52,844 nt of DNA from Ichthyophthirius multifiliis (GCF_000220395.1 NW_004087697.1:1-52844); one strand, 5' to 3'. Counted from the stretch's first letter, positions 14,852-28,188 are shown. Notes: generated from the sequence alone by a model not told the origin. Numbers and translations: made by a program.

Positions 14852-15665
14852 TTATATTTTATTTTTAATTTTTATCAATTTTAATATATTTTTTTTTGTA
14901 AATATTAAAATTTAATTTTTTTTTTTTAGTGAATTTTAATTTATTGCTTAAAAAATTTAATTAAAAAAATAATAATATATAAATATATAACTTTTAATAA
15001 AATTATAAACAAATTAGAGTAAATAAAATTAAATAAATAAATTTATAATTGCTTTAAATAATAAACAAAAAACTTTAAAATATTAATTTGATCATATTAA
15101 AGTAAAATAGCAATATTATATTTATTTAACAAAATATTAAATTCATATTTTATTTAAATTTAAAAAATTATTTATTTTATTTTCATTATAATTATTTATA
15201 TTTATTATATACAATTTTTATTTATTTTCTAAATTTTCTGAATTTCATTTAGATTAAGTATTTTATTTATATGAATTAATATATTTAATAATAAAAAATT
15301 ATGATTTATAATTTGTGTAGTATGAAATGTATATTATCTAATAAAAACATTAAATAAAAAATATAAGATAATATAATCAAATGAAAAAATAAATAAACAA
15401 TTCAAAGAAAAAAAAATTAATAAATAAGAATTTATATTAGTAAATAGACAATAGTTTATTATTATTTTTCAATAATAATTTATAGTTATAAGTTAAAAAA
15501 AAAATGTATAATTAAAAAAATTAAATGAAAATGAATAATAATTATTTTATTTTTATTCCATAAAAATATATACTAATTTAATTTGAGAAAATTAAATATA
15601 AATAATTATTATATATATATTTTAATTATATTTATTTCAAAAATTAATTATTAAGTTATTATAAA
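14852..15665. other. AT-rich gap upstream of tRNA
   Basis: No protein-coding frame is convincing on either strand. The sequence is nearly pure A/T with scattered Lys/Asn/Ile-type triplets but no composition shift. The right end abuts the tRNA gene. Confidence 0.6.
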
Positions 15666-15736
15666 GCATCGATGGTTTAATGGTAGAATAGAGCGTTGCC
15701 ATCGCTTTGACCCGGGTTCGATTCCCGGTCGATGCA
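15666..15736 (+). tRNA. tRNA-Gly (anticodon GCC)
   Basis: The 71-nt sequence folds as a standard cloverleaf. The acceptor arm is GCATCGA with TCGATGC and the discriminator base is A. The D arm carries GGTTTAATGGTAGAAT, which is the internal A box. The anticodon stem GAGCG/CGCTT closes the loop TTGCCAT, placing GCC at 15698-15700. The T arm is CCGGG-TTCGATT-CCCGG, containing the B box GGTTCGATTCC. It closely resembles eukaryotic tRNA-Gly(GCC). No intron is present and CCA is not encoded. A TTTTTT run starts one base after the gene and serves as the RNA polymerase III terminator. It stands out as a GC-rich island. Confidence 0.97.
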
Positions 15737-15742
15737 TTTTTT
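15737..15742 (+). terminator. Pol III T-run terminator
   Basis: Six or more thymines follow the tRNA discriminator base directly, as expected for RNA polymerase III termination. Confidence 0.8.
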
Positions 15743-16169
15743 TATATATAAATTTTAGACAAAATAATTTATTTATTAAATAAATTAAACTTAAAATAAT
15801 ATTTATCTAATTTTTAATAACATATGTATAAATGATAATAAGAAATAAAATTAAATTTTATAATTATTTTATATAATTTAAACTAAAAAATATTTATTTA
15901 GAAAATTATATAAGTTTTATTTATTAAAATTTTTTTTTTCTAATTTAAAAATTATTTTTCAATCACATAATAAATATTAAAAATTGTATAATAAAATAAA
16001 ATATAAAAATATTAAATAATAATTATTTATATATGGAAATATTTTTTTTGTTTTATAAAAATTTAGGTTTATATTTTTTTAATTTAATTTTATATTAAGG
16101 CATAGATTATTATAATACGAATATATTTTTTTCGAATAAATTAATAATTATAAATATTTTGATATAAAC
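15743..16169. other. AT-rich intergenic region
   Basis: This gap between the tRNA and the 3' end of the SANT-domain gene shows no coding frame or structured element. Confidence 0.6.
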
Positions 16170-17407
16170 TCAAATATCATCTTCAGCAAGTAATTGTTCA
16201 TAAAAGCTTAGATTGTTAGTGTTTTAATTATACATTTAAATATCAGCAGCATCATTCAAACGATTATTATTATCATTTAAATTAATTTATTTTTCAGATT
16301 AAAATTAATTAAATTAAATATTATTTTCGACTTCAAAATTTGGCGGTAAATTAAAATTTTCAAATATATTTTATTTTTATTATAATTCTAAGTTCGTTTG
16401 AAAATAGAATTCATTATTTTATAATTAATTGTATTTTTAAATAGTATTATAAAAGTTAGGATTAAAAGATTTTGAAGTATCATTATTCCTAATAAAGTTT
16501 AAATTAAAATTATCATTTTCATTTGGAAAATGATTGATTTTAAATTCTTGTTCTTCATCAAAAATAAATTTATTTTCAGGAATATTAATTTCGTTTTCGA
16601 AAGTATTAATAATTTATTGTTTTTATTTAGTTTAAATATAATTTTTTCTTTCCTGAAATTCTTTTATTATTTCAGATTTACATTAATTTAGTATATTTTC
16701 TATCATTTAGACTTATTATTGCAAATAAAAGATATTTTTTATTTTATTTTATTTATTAGAATCTTATTAAAATTAATTATTGAAAGATTCATTGTTATTA
16801 TTATATTGTATTATTTCTTCATCGATTAAATTCTAATTTTCTAAATCTAAATTGAAATTTTATTCAATTAAAGAAATTTCTTTTTCAAAACCTTGTTTAT
16901 AAATATAATTCTCTTTTTATATTTTTATCATTTATTATTAGTCGTTTTTTTTAATTCATCTTATTAAATTTAATTTTTTTCTAATTAAAAAGATTTTTAT
17001 TTATCTTATTATTCAGTTTATTATTGACTCTATTCTTTTTATTTATTTATTTGCCTTAGTTTTAAATAATATCTATTTCTTATCATCACTTCGTTTCTTC
17101 CTTTAAGCTTTTTGGCAATTTCTGACCATTATTTACCATATTTTTCTGTATGGCTCATTATTATATCATCTTCTTATTAAGTAAATTTAACTCTTCTCTA
17201 TAATTCTTATTAACTGTTTAATGTTTAAGAAGTTTAAGAAAATATAGATTATAAAGGAGATTGTGTACTATCAATACTGTTTGCGGCTTTTAGAGAACTT
17301 TGATATGCATTTTATAATTTAGATGTACTTTTTTTAGATTTTTAAATTACTTTTTAAGTTGATTGTGAATTTTTTTTATTTAATTCTGGAGTTGTTTCAC
17401 TTAAATC
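16170..17407 (-). CDS. SANT/Myb-domain protein, 5' exon unresolved
   Basis: The minus-strand frame opens after an acceptor AG near 17408 with DLSETTPELNKKNSQ, a Ser/Thr/Lys-rich segment. It then has one clear SANT/Myb repeat: RVKFTQQEDDIIMSHTEKYG, KQWSEIAKKL, KGRNEVMIRNRYYLKLRQ. The first helix has Phe in place of the usual Trp; the second Trp is kept. A Gln-rich stretch and an intron around 16890-16945 follow. The C-terminal half is Asn/Gln/Phe-rich, ending SFYEQLLAEDDI at TGA. A short first exon upstream of 17408 must supply the ATG; one candidate lies near 17550. It is likely a nuclear DNA- or chromatin-binding factor, the second Myb-type gene in the window. Confidence 0.75.
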
Positions 17408-17468
17408 TTTTTTTTTTAATAAATATTAAAAAAATATTTATGATTTTATCAATATAAAAAATTAGAAT

Positions 17469-17499
<31 letters not shown>

Positions 17500-17679
17500 T
17501 TTAAAATATATAACAAAATTAAAATAACTAATCTTGAAATCTATAAAAATTACATAAGTATTTTTTATTTTCAAGTGATATAAAATATATATAAATTTAT
17601 TAAAATTTATATATATTTTATGATTGTAGAGTTTAATTGAAGTTTTTTTATTATTTTTATTTTTATATTGAATAAAATT

Positions 17680-17874
17680 TCATTTTATTTTAAAGAATAT
17701 AATAAATTTATTCATTTTTTTGTGTTTTTATTGAATTGTTTTTTTCATTTTTTTTTATTTTTTATTTTTTTATTTTTATATCAAAATTTATAAATAAAAA
17801 ATACTATTTTCTGTTTAACAATCATCTTTTAAATTAAGAGATTCTTTTAATTATTATATTGTTTCTTCTTTCAT
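17680..17874 (-). CDS. Small Lys/Gln-rich ORF, hypothetical
   Basis: A 64-aa frame begins MKEETIQQLKESLNLKDDCQ and ends with a very basic Lys-rich tail at TGA. The first half has codon use like real genes. The same frame also continues upstream of the ATG with FPLRYLKNKEAKEQIFIQ, so the true start may be further 5' or in another exon. No family was recognised. It could be the conserved end of a decayed gene. Confidence 0.35.
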
Positions 17875-20150
17875 TTAAATAAAAATTTATTCTTTTGCTT
17901 CTTTATTTTTTAAATATCTAAGAGGAAAATATAATTTAAATAATTATAAAATATAATTATATTTTTAAAGAAATTAAAAAAATAAATTAATAAATTATAT
18001 ATGATTTCGTTATTTTATCTATTATATTTAACAAAAATAATAATAGAAAATACTTTTTTGATAAAATTAAAAAATTAATAATTAAATATCATTATTTATT
18101 TTATTTTATTATAATTTTTATCGCCTTATATATTAAAAAAAGGACTCTTAAAAAATAAAATAAAAAAATTGATTTAAATAAACATTTATTTTAGTTAACA
18201 TATATAAAATATTTTTATATCTACATATGAAATATAATTACTTTTTTAATAAAAATAATTTAAAATTTTTTAAATTATTTTATTTTAGATTAATTATAGT
18301 TATTTTTATATATGTTATTTAAATAAAAAAATCCGTTCTTTATAATTTTAATTTTAAATTACATATATCTAAAAATAACTAATAGTAATTTAAATTATTG
18401 TAAAAAAGGTTATAAAAGCATATTAGTAATTTTTAGTAACTTTAATACTATTTATTACTATTAATTATTTATACAATTAATGATTAAAATTTTATTATTT
18501 TAATCAAGTTAAATTTAATACAATATTTTTTTAATGTATTAAATTTATTTTATATTATATTTATTATATTTTTAATTATTAAAAAATATATATATATATA
18601 TATAAAATAAATACTAATCTTATTAAAATTAAATAAAAAATATAAAATCATTAATTTTAACTATTTCAATTACTTTTAAAAAAAATTAATTTTTTCTTAT
18701 AAAACATAACTTATATTTGCTTAATAAAAATTATAATTTCATTATCTTTCTATTTTCTATTCTTAAATATTTTCTATATTTTATGATTAAATTAGTAAAT
18801 GAATAAATGAAAATAGATATTCAAATTTAGTTTATACAATAATATATTATAATAATAAATTTATTATTGTATAAATTATTAATACCAAATTTTAATACTA
18901 TTCTTTTATTTAATACTGATATATAATTATCTTTAATATTTTTTATTAATTAAAAATAAATTTATAATATATATTAATATTTTTTTTTTAAATTTCAATA
19001 TTATATATATATTAAAACTTTTTTGTTAAAGTGGTACTTTTTACTTTACTTTAAATTTTATTAATATATCTGAAAAAATAAAATATTAATATTTGATATT
19101 ATTTGCCTGTTTTTTAAAAAAATGTAATTTAAACCTATTCAATTGAAAATAAGCAATATAAATATTTTTTTTTATTTTTAAGGTAATTTATTAAAATTCA
19201 TTCATTTAAATATTATTATTGGAAAATGCTTAAGAAATGTATTATAATAATATTTAGTTTAAATTTTAATTTTATATTTAGGTTAAAAAGAATATTAACT
19301 TTATCAATATTTTATTATATATAATTAAGTATATCAAATTTTTTATATTATTCTTCATATATACTTTTTTAAATTATTATCTTTATAAATATTTTAAATT
19401 TTATAAATATAATTTTAAATTTTTTTATTTTAATTAATACTATACATATATATAAATATTTATACTTATTTTTATACCGATTTTAATTTGATATTTTAAA
19501 TTAATTATATTTTAAATATATTTGTAGTTATTTTAAATTATTTATTTTGTTGCATTAACATACTTAAATTTATTTAAAATTAAAATATTTATAAATTTTT
19601 ATATTACTATAATATTATAGTTATGTTTTTTAGACAATCGAATTAATTTACAATTAATAAAAAAAATATATTATTATTATTATTTTGAATAAAATAATAT
19701 ATGTATTATATAAAATAAGACTTTCATAATATTAAATAATAACATATTTTTAAAATTTTAATTGATTAATGATTTTAAATTTAATAATTAATAAATAATT
19801 AATTTTTTTAAAGTAATATTTAATTTTTTATTATAGTTAATAATTTTTTATAGGTTATTTTTCTTTTTTTTAACTCATCAATAAAACTAAACTATGATAT
19901 TTAAAAAATAGTATTTTATTTAGTTTAGGCTAATAAAAATAAAAAGTTAAACAAAAAATAATATAAAATAAATAAATTCTAAATCCTAAAATTTATTAAA
20001 AGTTTTTAGAAAAAAAATAATTAAGTTTCAAATTATTATAATTTAGTAAATTAATTAAAGTATAAAGTAAGATTTAATTTATTCTTAAAATATTATTTAG
20101 AGATAAAAAAAAATAGATGAAATTAAAACTTAATATCTTTTTAAATAAAT
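17875..20150. other. Long AT-rich intergenic region
   Basis: About 2.3 kb with no supportable gene apart from the upstream extension of the small ORF at its left edge. Short (TA)n runs occur near 18588-18605, with others at 17472-17502 to the left. No tRNA-like fold, long inverted repeat or codon-like frame was seen by eye. Confidence 0.55.
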
Positions 20151-21250
20151 GCAAATAGTTCAAAGAGCTAATAAAGTTTATCATCAAATAATAGTGGAAG
20201 TAATATTGTTAAGTCAAATAAAAAATATTTACTTTTGAATAAAAAAAAAATTTATGAATAAAAGTAATTAAAATCAAAAAAAAGTCATAAGTATATACCA
20301 ATTCTACATAAAGTAATATTTAAATAAGAAATTAATTAAGTGAATTTTTTATAAATAAGAATTAATATGAAAGAATTCTGAAATCGAATTATAAAAACTT
20401 TAAGAAAAAATAAAAATATACTAAAAAATAAAAAAATAATATAAAAGTAAATGTTAGAATATTAAACAGAATAAATTATAAAAATATAATAAAAGATATT
20501 ATAAAAAATAAAAAAAGAATAAATTAGTTATACTTTATTTTAAATTTATTATAAGTTATATTGTTTGATACTAAATGATCTTTCGAAAAAATAAAAAAAA
20601 TACTGAGAAAGAATTTGTAAAAATAATTTAAATTATTACGAAGGTTAATAAACAGAATATTCTAAAATTAGACTTTTATTAAGTTTTTTATTAATTTTTT
20701 TAAAGGAATTTAATAAGTTAAAGGAAAATGAATAAGCTTTAAAAGAAAAATAAAAAAAATATATATTTTAATTTAATTCAAAATTAATAAAAATATCAAA
20801 TAAAAATTTATAGAAATGCGAAAAAAAAAAATAGTTAATCTTTTAATTCAAATTTATATAATAAGAAAAATACTTCTTTTAATAAAATCAACTTTTCTAT
20901 TTGTTAATAACTAAAATATTATGTTATTTTCAAAAATTAATAACAAAAAAGTTATATTATAATTACTAAAAAGGAATTTATTCATAAATAACTAAAGAAT
21001 TTTATCCTCAATTATATTAAAAATATATATTTTTTTTAAAAAAAAATGAATTAAATTTTAATTTTTAGGAAATTAATTTAAAAATAATTTGTCTAATATA
21101 AATTCTTTTTTTTATAGTTTATTGCACATATTATTTTAAATATATTATTATTAAAATAAAAAATGATAAATAATTATTAAAATAAAAAAAATGATTTATA
21201 AATGGTAATTTTATTAAATAAAAAAATATTTTATTTATTATATAAAAAAT
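20150..21250 (+). CDS. Coding-like Ser/Lys/Gln-rich tract, exons unresolved
   Basis: Several plus-strand segments read as low-complexity protein: SSKSQQSLSSNNSGSNIVKS near 20160-20230, KEFNKLKENEQALKEKQKK near 20705-20765, and a longer Lys/Phe/Tyr/Gln-rich frame from about 20815 to 21187 ending at TGA. Frame changes between them suggest unplaced introns. The last frame ends before the DNAI7-like gene, so this is most simply a separate coiled-coil gene. It could also be a degraded one. No domain was recognised. Confidence 0.35.
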
Positions 21251-21261
21251 AAGAAAATAAT

Positions 21262-24026
21262 AAAAGATAAACGTATCATAACTGAAAAAAACAACTCATT
21301 TCGTATAATAACTTCAAGATCAAATTCAAAAGATCGTAAGAATTCATAGTAAAAATCCATAAAATAAATTTCAGAATCAGATTAAAAAAAGATTAAAACT
21401 TATAATAAAAAAGTTAATAATTAGGTTTTGAAGAAACAAATATAAAAAAATCATCTCAAAAGAATATTTAATAACAAACATAAGTTCTTTCATTAAGTTA
21501 ATCTATTTCAGAAAATTTTAAGATTGAATAATAAAATAATTTATAAAAAAATGAAAATTAATTAAAAATTAAAGTTATAAAAGTTAAAAAAAAAATAAAG
21601 ATTAAAATAAATATAAAGATTCTAAAAGTTTATCAAAAGAAAAATCTTTAAGTATTAAAAATTATTAATAATCGAAAAGTTTTGACAAAAAGAAAACTAA
21701 GAAGAAAAGTTTAAATGATAAATAACAAAAAAGTTTTACTTTTTTAAGATTATATTTTTTTATTTAAATGAATTATTTTTAAAGAAATTAAGGTTTTATA
21801 AAAACTTTAATAAGAAATGGATTTAAGTGAAAAATTGTAAGAAGAAGAAAGATTAAGTAAATATATATTAATTTTATTTATAATATTAAAAAAGGAATTG
21901 AAAATATAAAAAAATAAAGTGAGTTGGATTATATGTTAGAGGAACAAAAAAAATTATAAATTGAATAAATTAATTAAAATTAAGATTGGAAAATAAAAGT
22001 TAATGAATATAAAAAAGAATTGATAGAAGTAAACAGAAAACAATGTAATAAATAATATTTTAAGTTAATATATTAACAAAAAAAAATATAGAAAGTTGGG
22101 ATTTTATTGTAAGATGTGATGGAAAGCCTAAAATTTATGTCAAAAAAGATATTAATGCGTTTTTAAATTAACTCTTATATAATACAAAGTTAATTGATTG
22201 TTTAAAAATACCATAATTTTTAGCTTAATTATAAAAAAATATAGATGTAACTTTTTTTTAATTTTTTATTAAATGATTCATTATAAAGGTATTATTTGAT
22301 ATAGAATGCTATTATTACGAAATTTGTGAGAATTAACCTTTGCTGAAAGATGACATAAATTGGTATTAATAAACAATTTAAAATTTTCGAGAATTAATAA
22401 TAGGAAAGATATAAACAATTAATATAAGTTTAATTAACGATACTGATATTTTATTTGAATAAAATAAAACAGAACGTAATAAAATAAAATAAATATTTAA
22501 AATAATTAAAATAGTAGAATAATAAGGATTTGATATTAATTTATTAATAACATCTACGTCTTTAAAATAAGAATTAATTAATTAATTTTGTTAAAATAAC
22601 TCAATTAAATATGGGTATTGGATTAATCCAATAATAAAGTCAGGTTTTAGAGGAAAGCCTATTGAATTTAATTAAATTGGTATTTCAGTTGAGTTGCCAA
22701 GAATTTATGTATAAAATAAAATTATTATGACCTTGTATTGGATAAGAAATGATTATTTATCAAAATAATAATCTTAAACTAATTAATATCCGCTTTTCCA
22801 TTCTATAGGTGGTATATTTTATATTTAATTGTTTGATTTTGCTCCATTACCAAACAGATAAAAAGGTGAATTATTTACATTTACTTTATTTTAAATATTT
22901 TTTAGAATGGACTATTATAAAAAAAATGAATGTTATGAAGATATTAAACAATTATTTTATCCTAATTAGGACAATTAAGAACCTATTAATTATCATACAA
23001 TAGCACCTATAAAAGTTTATTATAAAATATAGCCTGAAATTATTTTGCAAGAATAAATAATTATTGCAGGATGGGATGTAATTAATATATAAAATATATT
23101 ATAATTATTATTTTGTTAAAATAAATAAAATAAAAGCGTAGAAAAATATGGGATGGCAAACAGAAAATATATCAGATATAAAATTTAATAAAGATACTAA
23201 GACTGTAAGTTTTTTAACCAATTAAATAGTACCTTTTACAATGATTTAAAATAGATGTGAGGATTTTCCTTATAAAAAATGGGCTATTAGGAGTATTAAA
23301 AAAGGTTAGGCACTTTTAAATTTAGATACGAAAAGATTTTCTTTGAAATTTATAATAAAAGCTGGTTTTATTGAATTAATTGATATAAATATTTCAGAAT
23401 TATAAAATTGCTTTTAAGGAAAAAAGTTCAATGTTTTTAAAATTTTACTTGAACTTTAAAAAAATGGAATTAATTTAATACCTTTATCAAATGATGCTTA
23501 TTTATCAGAAATAACTTTAAAGGTTTTATTTTTTAATTCAAATTATAATTTATTTTTTTAAAAAAAGAATAAAGATTGTGTTGATTTAGCTTTGAATGAT
23601 ATTTCTAGAGGAGTTAGTTCTTTCCATATTAAATCAAGTAAATGGAATAAATAAATAGGAGTTAATCAATTAGTAGTTTAAGTCCGTGAAAATCCTGAAT
23701 ATGATGAAAACTTTATCGAAAATACGGCTAAAGATTGGAAAATAGTAAGTTGGTATTCAAACATGGTTATTTTTTTTAAATAAAGTTTAATTTTTTGTTT
23801 GTTTATATTTTTTTTTTAGTGTGGATTTTATAATTTTAATGAAAGTGATAAAAATATAAAATTAGAGATTGTTAAAAATACTGAATTTCATTCTAATTTT
23901 TATGCTGCTTGTAAAGATTAGAAAAATATAAATTTGAATTAAATGGAAGATTTAGAATTAATTGAATTTTGGGAATCAATTAAAGATTTTTGTTAATAAA
24001 CTTAATTATTTTCTTTTACAGAATGA
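21262..24026 (+). CDS. Axonemal dynein intermediate chain-like DNAI7 (IC97/CASC1)
   Basis: The family (DNAI7, CASC1, CFAP94, Chlamydomonas IC97) associates with inner-arm dynein and tubulin in motile cilia. The signature pattern is present: a charged coiled coil (LQEEERLR, ELDYMLEEQKKLQ), then SWDFIVRCDGKPKIYVKKDI at about 22094-22155, matching the family's W-x-x-[YF]-x-x-CDG block followed by INAFL. After about 22290 the long C-terminal region carries YGYWINPIIKSGFRGKPIEF, GWQTENISDIKF, CEDFPYKKWAIR and KILLELQKNGINLIPLSNDA. Introns include 22247-22288 and others near 22868-22904, 23078-23140, 23523-23567 and 23746-23819. The N-terminal Ser/Lys-rich part (21262-21780) and the start codon are uncertain. 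It converges on the next gene with an 84-bp gap. Confidence 0.75.
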
Positions 24027-24110
24027 TTATGATTTTTTTTTAAAAAATTTAAAATAAATTTTACATATTAAATAAAATTATTTTTTCAGATTTAAGTTTT
24101 TCTTTTTTAT

Positions 24111-26159
24111 TCATTTTTATAATTATTTTTGAGATATTTTCATTAATTTTAAGGTTGAATTTTAAGAATATTTTTTATATTGTTTTGTTTATAAAATCGG
24201 ACTTTTTAATTTAGGATAAGCTTTTTCATTATCAATATTTACATTTGTTAATGGGTCACCCCATTATGGATCTTATATATTTTATATATCAAAGTTATGC
24301 ACAATTTTATGTACTTTAGTAGTTATAATAGGTTCATTTATTTATATTTTGCCTTTTATTCCTAATTCTAAAATATCAACTAAATCATTTTCGTTATTAA
24401 TTTATAATTTTTCTAATTTTATATATATTTTTTATACAAAATAAAATAAAATAATATATATTAAAATATGTTTTATACCTTTTTTCGAATAATTAGTGAT
24501 TTTTTCTAATTTAATATTTTTATATATTTATTTTCTTTGTATTTCTTTTTCTTTTAATTCTTATTATTTTATTAACTATTCTTCTTAAAGTTCACTTAAG
24601 CTTTTTTAGGAATTATTTATTGAATTTACAGCATTTTTTTAAAAATCTGTCACTGAATTTTTTTTTTCTTTTTTCCTATTATCCATCATAGTCAAAAAAA
24701 TTTATTTATTAAAAATATGAATTTTTGACTTTTTATAAAAAATAAAATAGAAAAATAGAAAAAATTTAAATATAAAACTTACATTTTTAGCTGCTTTAAT
24801 TTTCTCATTTAATAATTTTAAATTTTCTTCCAAATATTACTCTTATTTCTTTTTTAATTACTCTTCATGCTCATTTCCTAAATAATTAGGAATAGGTCTA
24901 TTAGGTAAGCTTTCTATCATTTTTTAATACTCTTCTCTTCTCATTCTATTATCAAATTTATAAAATCCTCCTTCTTTTTTTAAACCTTAATTAGTTACAA
25001 GTTTTGAGCCAGGATTAGCCTTTTTTTATAAGAAAATAAAAAAAAAAATATTTAAAAAAAATAAAAAACTTTAAAAGTTAAATGTAAATTAGGTTAATTT
25101 TCAAATTATAAGGTTTCCTTGTCTTTAATCTTATCCCCTTATCTAAAAATTACAGTTTTAACATTTTTCCCAGTTTCATCAGCCTTAAGAGCAAATTTAG
25201 TAGTTTCAGTAAATTATTTACTTTTGACATCTAATGTAATTATATTATTAAGCATTTCCTTATCTTATTTTTTATTATTAACAAAAATAACTTTTCCATT
25301 AAAATCGTGAGTAAATTTTTTATTTTTAAGCAATTTTTATGCTTCTTTTTTCTTAGTTTCGAATTCAGCATCATCTTACATTATTTTTTTTTATTTTTCT
25401 AATTCTATAGACTTTACATAATCTTTCTTTTCACGAATTTGACGTAATCTAATTGTATCTTAATCGGGTTTTTCCGGAGGTTTTTCAGGAAGTTTAGTAA
25501 ATTCAATTTTTTAAGAATCTGTATGTCTTTTATTTTTTTAATTTGTAGGTAATTCTACTAAACTTTTATTGGTTTTTCCTAAATTTACACGAGATTTTAC
25601 AATACTTGACTTAGATGAACGATATGAATATTTACTTAAACGACTATAATTGGATTTTTTATCATCACTGTCACTTTCTTCTATTATTATTTATTTTATA
25701 TCTATACCTACTGAATTTGTTGCTCTATTATCAAGATGTAAAGCTTACTTAATTTTTTTTTTTAAAAAAAAAAATTAATTAATTTTTTTTTTTTTATTCA
25801 AAATAAAAAAAAAGGCTAACTGGTTCTCTTTCATCACACCAATAATTTTAAAGATCTTCTATTGTTTCTCCTTCATCTTTTGGTTACATAATTTATCCTA
25901 TTAAAAATGCCTCATTTATTACTGTTATGTTTGCACCATAATTAGGTAGTTTTTCTTCTAAATATTTATCGTATAATGCAATTGCACCTTATTCTAAAAA
26001 ATAATCTAAAGTTTACATTCCTATTATTTCGCTTTCTTGTGGATTTAATTAATTATAAAACTCTATATATCTTTCACGCTAAAGCTCTATTTCTTCAAGC
26101 CGAGCTTCAGCTTCGGAATCTATTGATGAATTTTCTACTGTTATTGGTTTTAGGCTCAT
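24111..26159 (-). CDS. Conserved-looking charged protein, unknown
   Basis: The start MSLKPITVENSSIDSEAEAR is the first ATG of a strong frame. The N-terminal domain, about 100 aa, is acidic and helical (NPQESEIIGMQTLDYFLEQG, then EKLPNYGANITVINEAFLIG). A Ser-rich linker (SRLSKYSYRSSKSSIVKSRV) and a Pro patch (KLPEKPPEKPD) follow. Next comes a probable beta-rich block, KFTHDFNGKVIFVNNKKQDK to KNVKTVIFRQGDKIKDKETL. The last part is coiled coil, then a tail with DPQWGDPLTNVNIDNEKAYP. Introns lie near 25750-25812, 25023-25095, 24720-24780 and 24430-24485. The linker-plus-beta architecture is common among cilium proteins, but no family was identified. Confidence 0.65.
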
Positions 26160-26494
26160 ATTTGCATTAATAAATTTTTATAATTATTTATTTTTAAATA
26201 TTTTATGCTTTTAATTAGTTTTTATATGTTATTGTTTTTATAATTTTTTATTGTTGTTATTTTATATTTTTTGTTAATTTTTTTTTTTTTATAACTTATA
26301 AATATAAAAAAAATAATAATAATATCAATTAAATATAAGTACAACTTTTTTTTTATTTTTTCACCTTAATCAAAATTAATTAATTTTTTTTTTTTTTTTT
26401 TTCATAATTATAATATAAATTTAATTTTTAAAAATTAAATCATTTTTTCAAGCAAATAAAAACATTAAAACTATTTTAATAATTTAATAAAATC
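26160..26494. promoter_or_regulatory. Divergent intergenic promoter region
   Basis: This 335-bp gap separates two divergently transcribed genes, so it should hold both promoters. It is T-rich on one side and A-rich on the other, with no recognisable motif. Confidence 0.4.
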
Positions 26495-27775
26495 ATGTCA
26501 ATCAATATAATTATACTTTTAACTTTAATTTCAAAAACATTATGTGCAATATAATAAATCACTTAACCATACAAATTTCAGCTAAATCCTTTACTTTCAT
26601 AATAAAAAATATAATTTTAATATAAAATGAACTAATAATATGAACTTTTACTAGAATTAGATATTTGCAAAAAAAACTAAAAAATATAAAATTTTGAAAT
26701 AATAATAACAGAATTTAGTTCAATATCAAGTTTTACTAATTATACAGACATTTAAAAAGAAGAATATACTATTTACTATAATTAAGACTTCTAAAAAGAA
26801 TATTTTAGTTTCATTAAAGATTATTATTATATTATTTACATAGATAATAATTCTCGAAGTTTTGTATAAATGAATTGCTTTGAGCTTTAAGTAAGTCCTT
26901 AACAAAGTAATTAGCCTTGCAATTAAAAAGGAAAATATTTAGAAAAAGATATTTGTGAATGTGACTAAAATTATTTAGGGATTAATTGCTAATATGAATA
27001 GCTCTATTTGTAAAAATAAGGTGATAATATAATCAATTTAAAGCCTTTTGATTAAAAATATATTATTTTATAAAGAAAATAGAATTAGAAAGTTAATATT
27101 AATTGTACTGTTTTAAATAAAGTTTAATAATATTTCATTATCTTATATTAAAATTCAAATAATTAAATTGTAGATTAATACGATTATATAAATAAATATA
27201 TATTTAATCAAAATATAATATATTAGGATATTTAAATAAATAATAGTGAGTAAAAAATACTTTTTTTCTTAAAAAATTCTCAAAACTAATACCTTTAATT
27301 GAATTTTAATATAAGTTTTTAAATATAGGAATAATAGGGAAGTTCATTTTATAATTTACATTTATATTTTATTTACTTTGCGATAATTATTATAATTTTT
27401 TATTCATTTTTTACATTATACTTAAAAGTAACTAAAAATAATTATAGTTTAGATAATTCAAATATATAATAATAAAATTAAAATGAAAATTAAGAATTGA
27501 ATAATTAATAAAAAATAATATAATAATAATAATAATAATTAAGTATTTAAATCTAAAATGAAATTAATATGTGTACTGAAGGTGATGTTTATGAAACTTA
27601 TTAATAAAATGATTCTTTTAAAGAATAAATTTGTGCTATTTGTTCTTAAGATTTTGATTATAATAATATAGTTAGGAAAACTAAATGCAATCATTTTTTT
27701 CATGAAAAATGTTTAGTCAAATGGCTTCATTAATATATAAGTTGTCCAATGTGTAATTAAGATATAAATGTATGA
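26495..27775 (+). CDS. Membrane-anchored RING-H2 E3 ubiquitin ligase
   Basis: A single exon of 426 codons ends at TGA. Residues 1-18 (MSINIIILLTLISKTLCA) look like a signal peptide. The lumenal or extracellular region contains an EGF-like Cys cluster around residues 150-166 (CECDQNYLGINCQ). One strong membrane segment lies near residues 290-312 (YFIYFAIIIIIFYSFFTLYL). A cytoplasmic Gln/Asn linker, partly coded by (TAA)n, leads to a complete C-terminal RING-H2: CAIC, 14 residues, CNHFFHEKC, 10 residues, CPMC. All eight zinc ligands are present. The layout resembles protease-associated/RNF13-type endosomal ligases, but the lumenal domain was not recognised. It probably ubiquitinates membrane cargo; the target is unknown. 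Confidence 0.9.
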
Positions 27776-28188
27776 TTTTTGATATATATACATATATATA
27801 TATATTAATTTATTATTTCCATTTATTTTTTTATTATGTTACAATAATTTTTTATTTAAAATTTATATTTTTTTTTTTTTTTTTTTTTCTTAATTTTATA
27901 TTTTTTATTATTATTATAATAGAAATATATTAATTTATCCATTTAAGTAAAATATAATTATTTTTTATTTTTTAATTTTTTATAAAAAAAAAAAGAAATT
28001 TTATTATAAACAATTTTATATATAATTATAAATAATAATTTTATATTATATTGCTTTTTATGTAAAGAAAATTAAAAAATATTTTGTTTGGAATAAAATA
28101 TTTTAAATTAAGCTATAAATTATATATATATATTTTTATCCTTAATAAATTAACATATGTTATACATTTTTTATCAAATTCTATATGG
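27776..28188. other. AT-rich convergent 3' gap
   Basis: This gap lies between two convergent genes and consists of homopolymeric A/T and a short (TA)n run just after 27780. No gene is visible. Confidence 0.6.
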
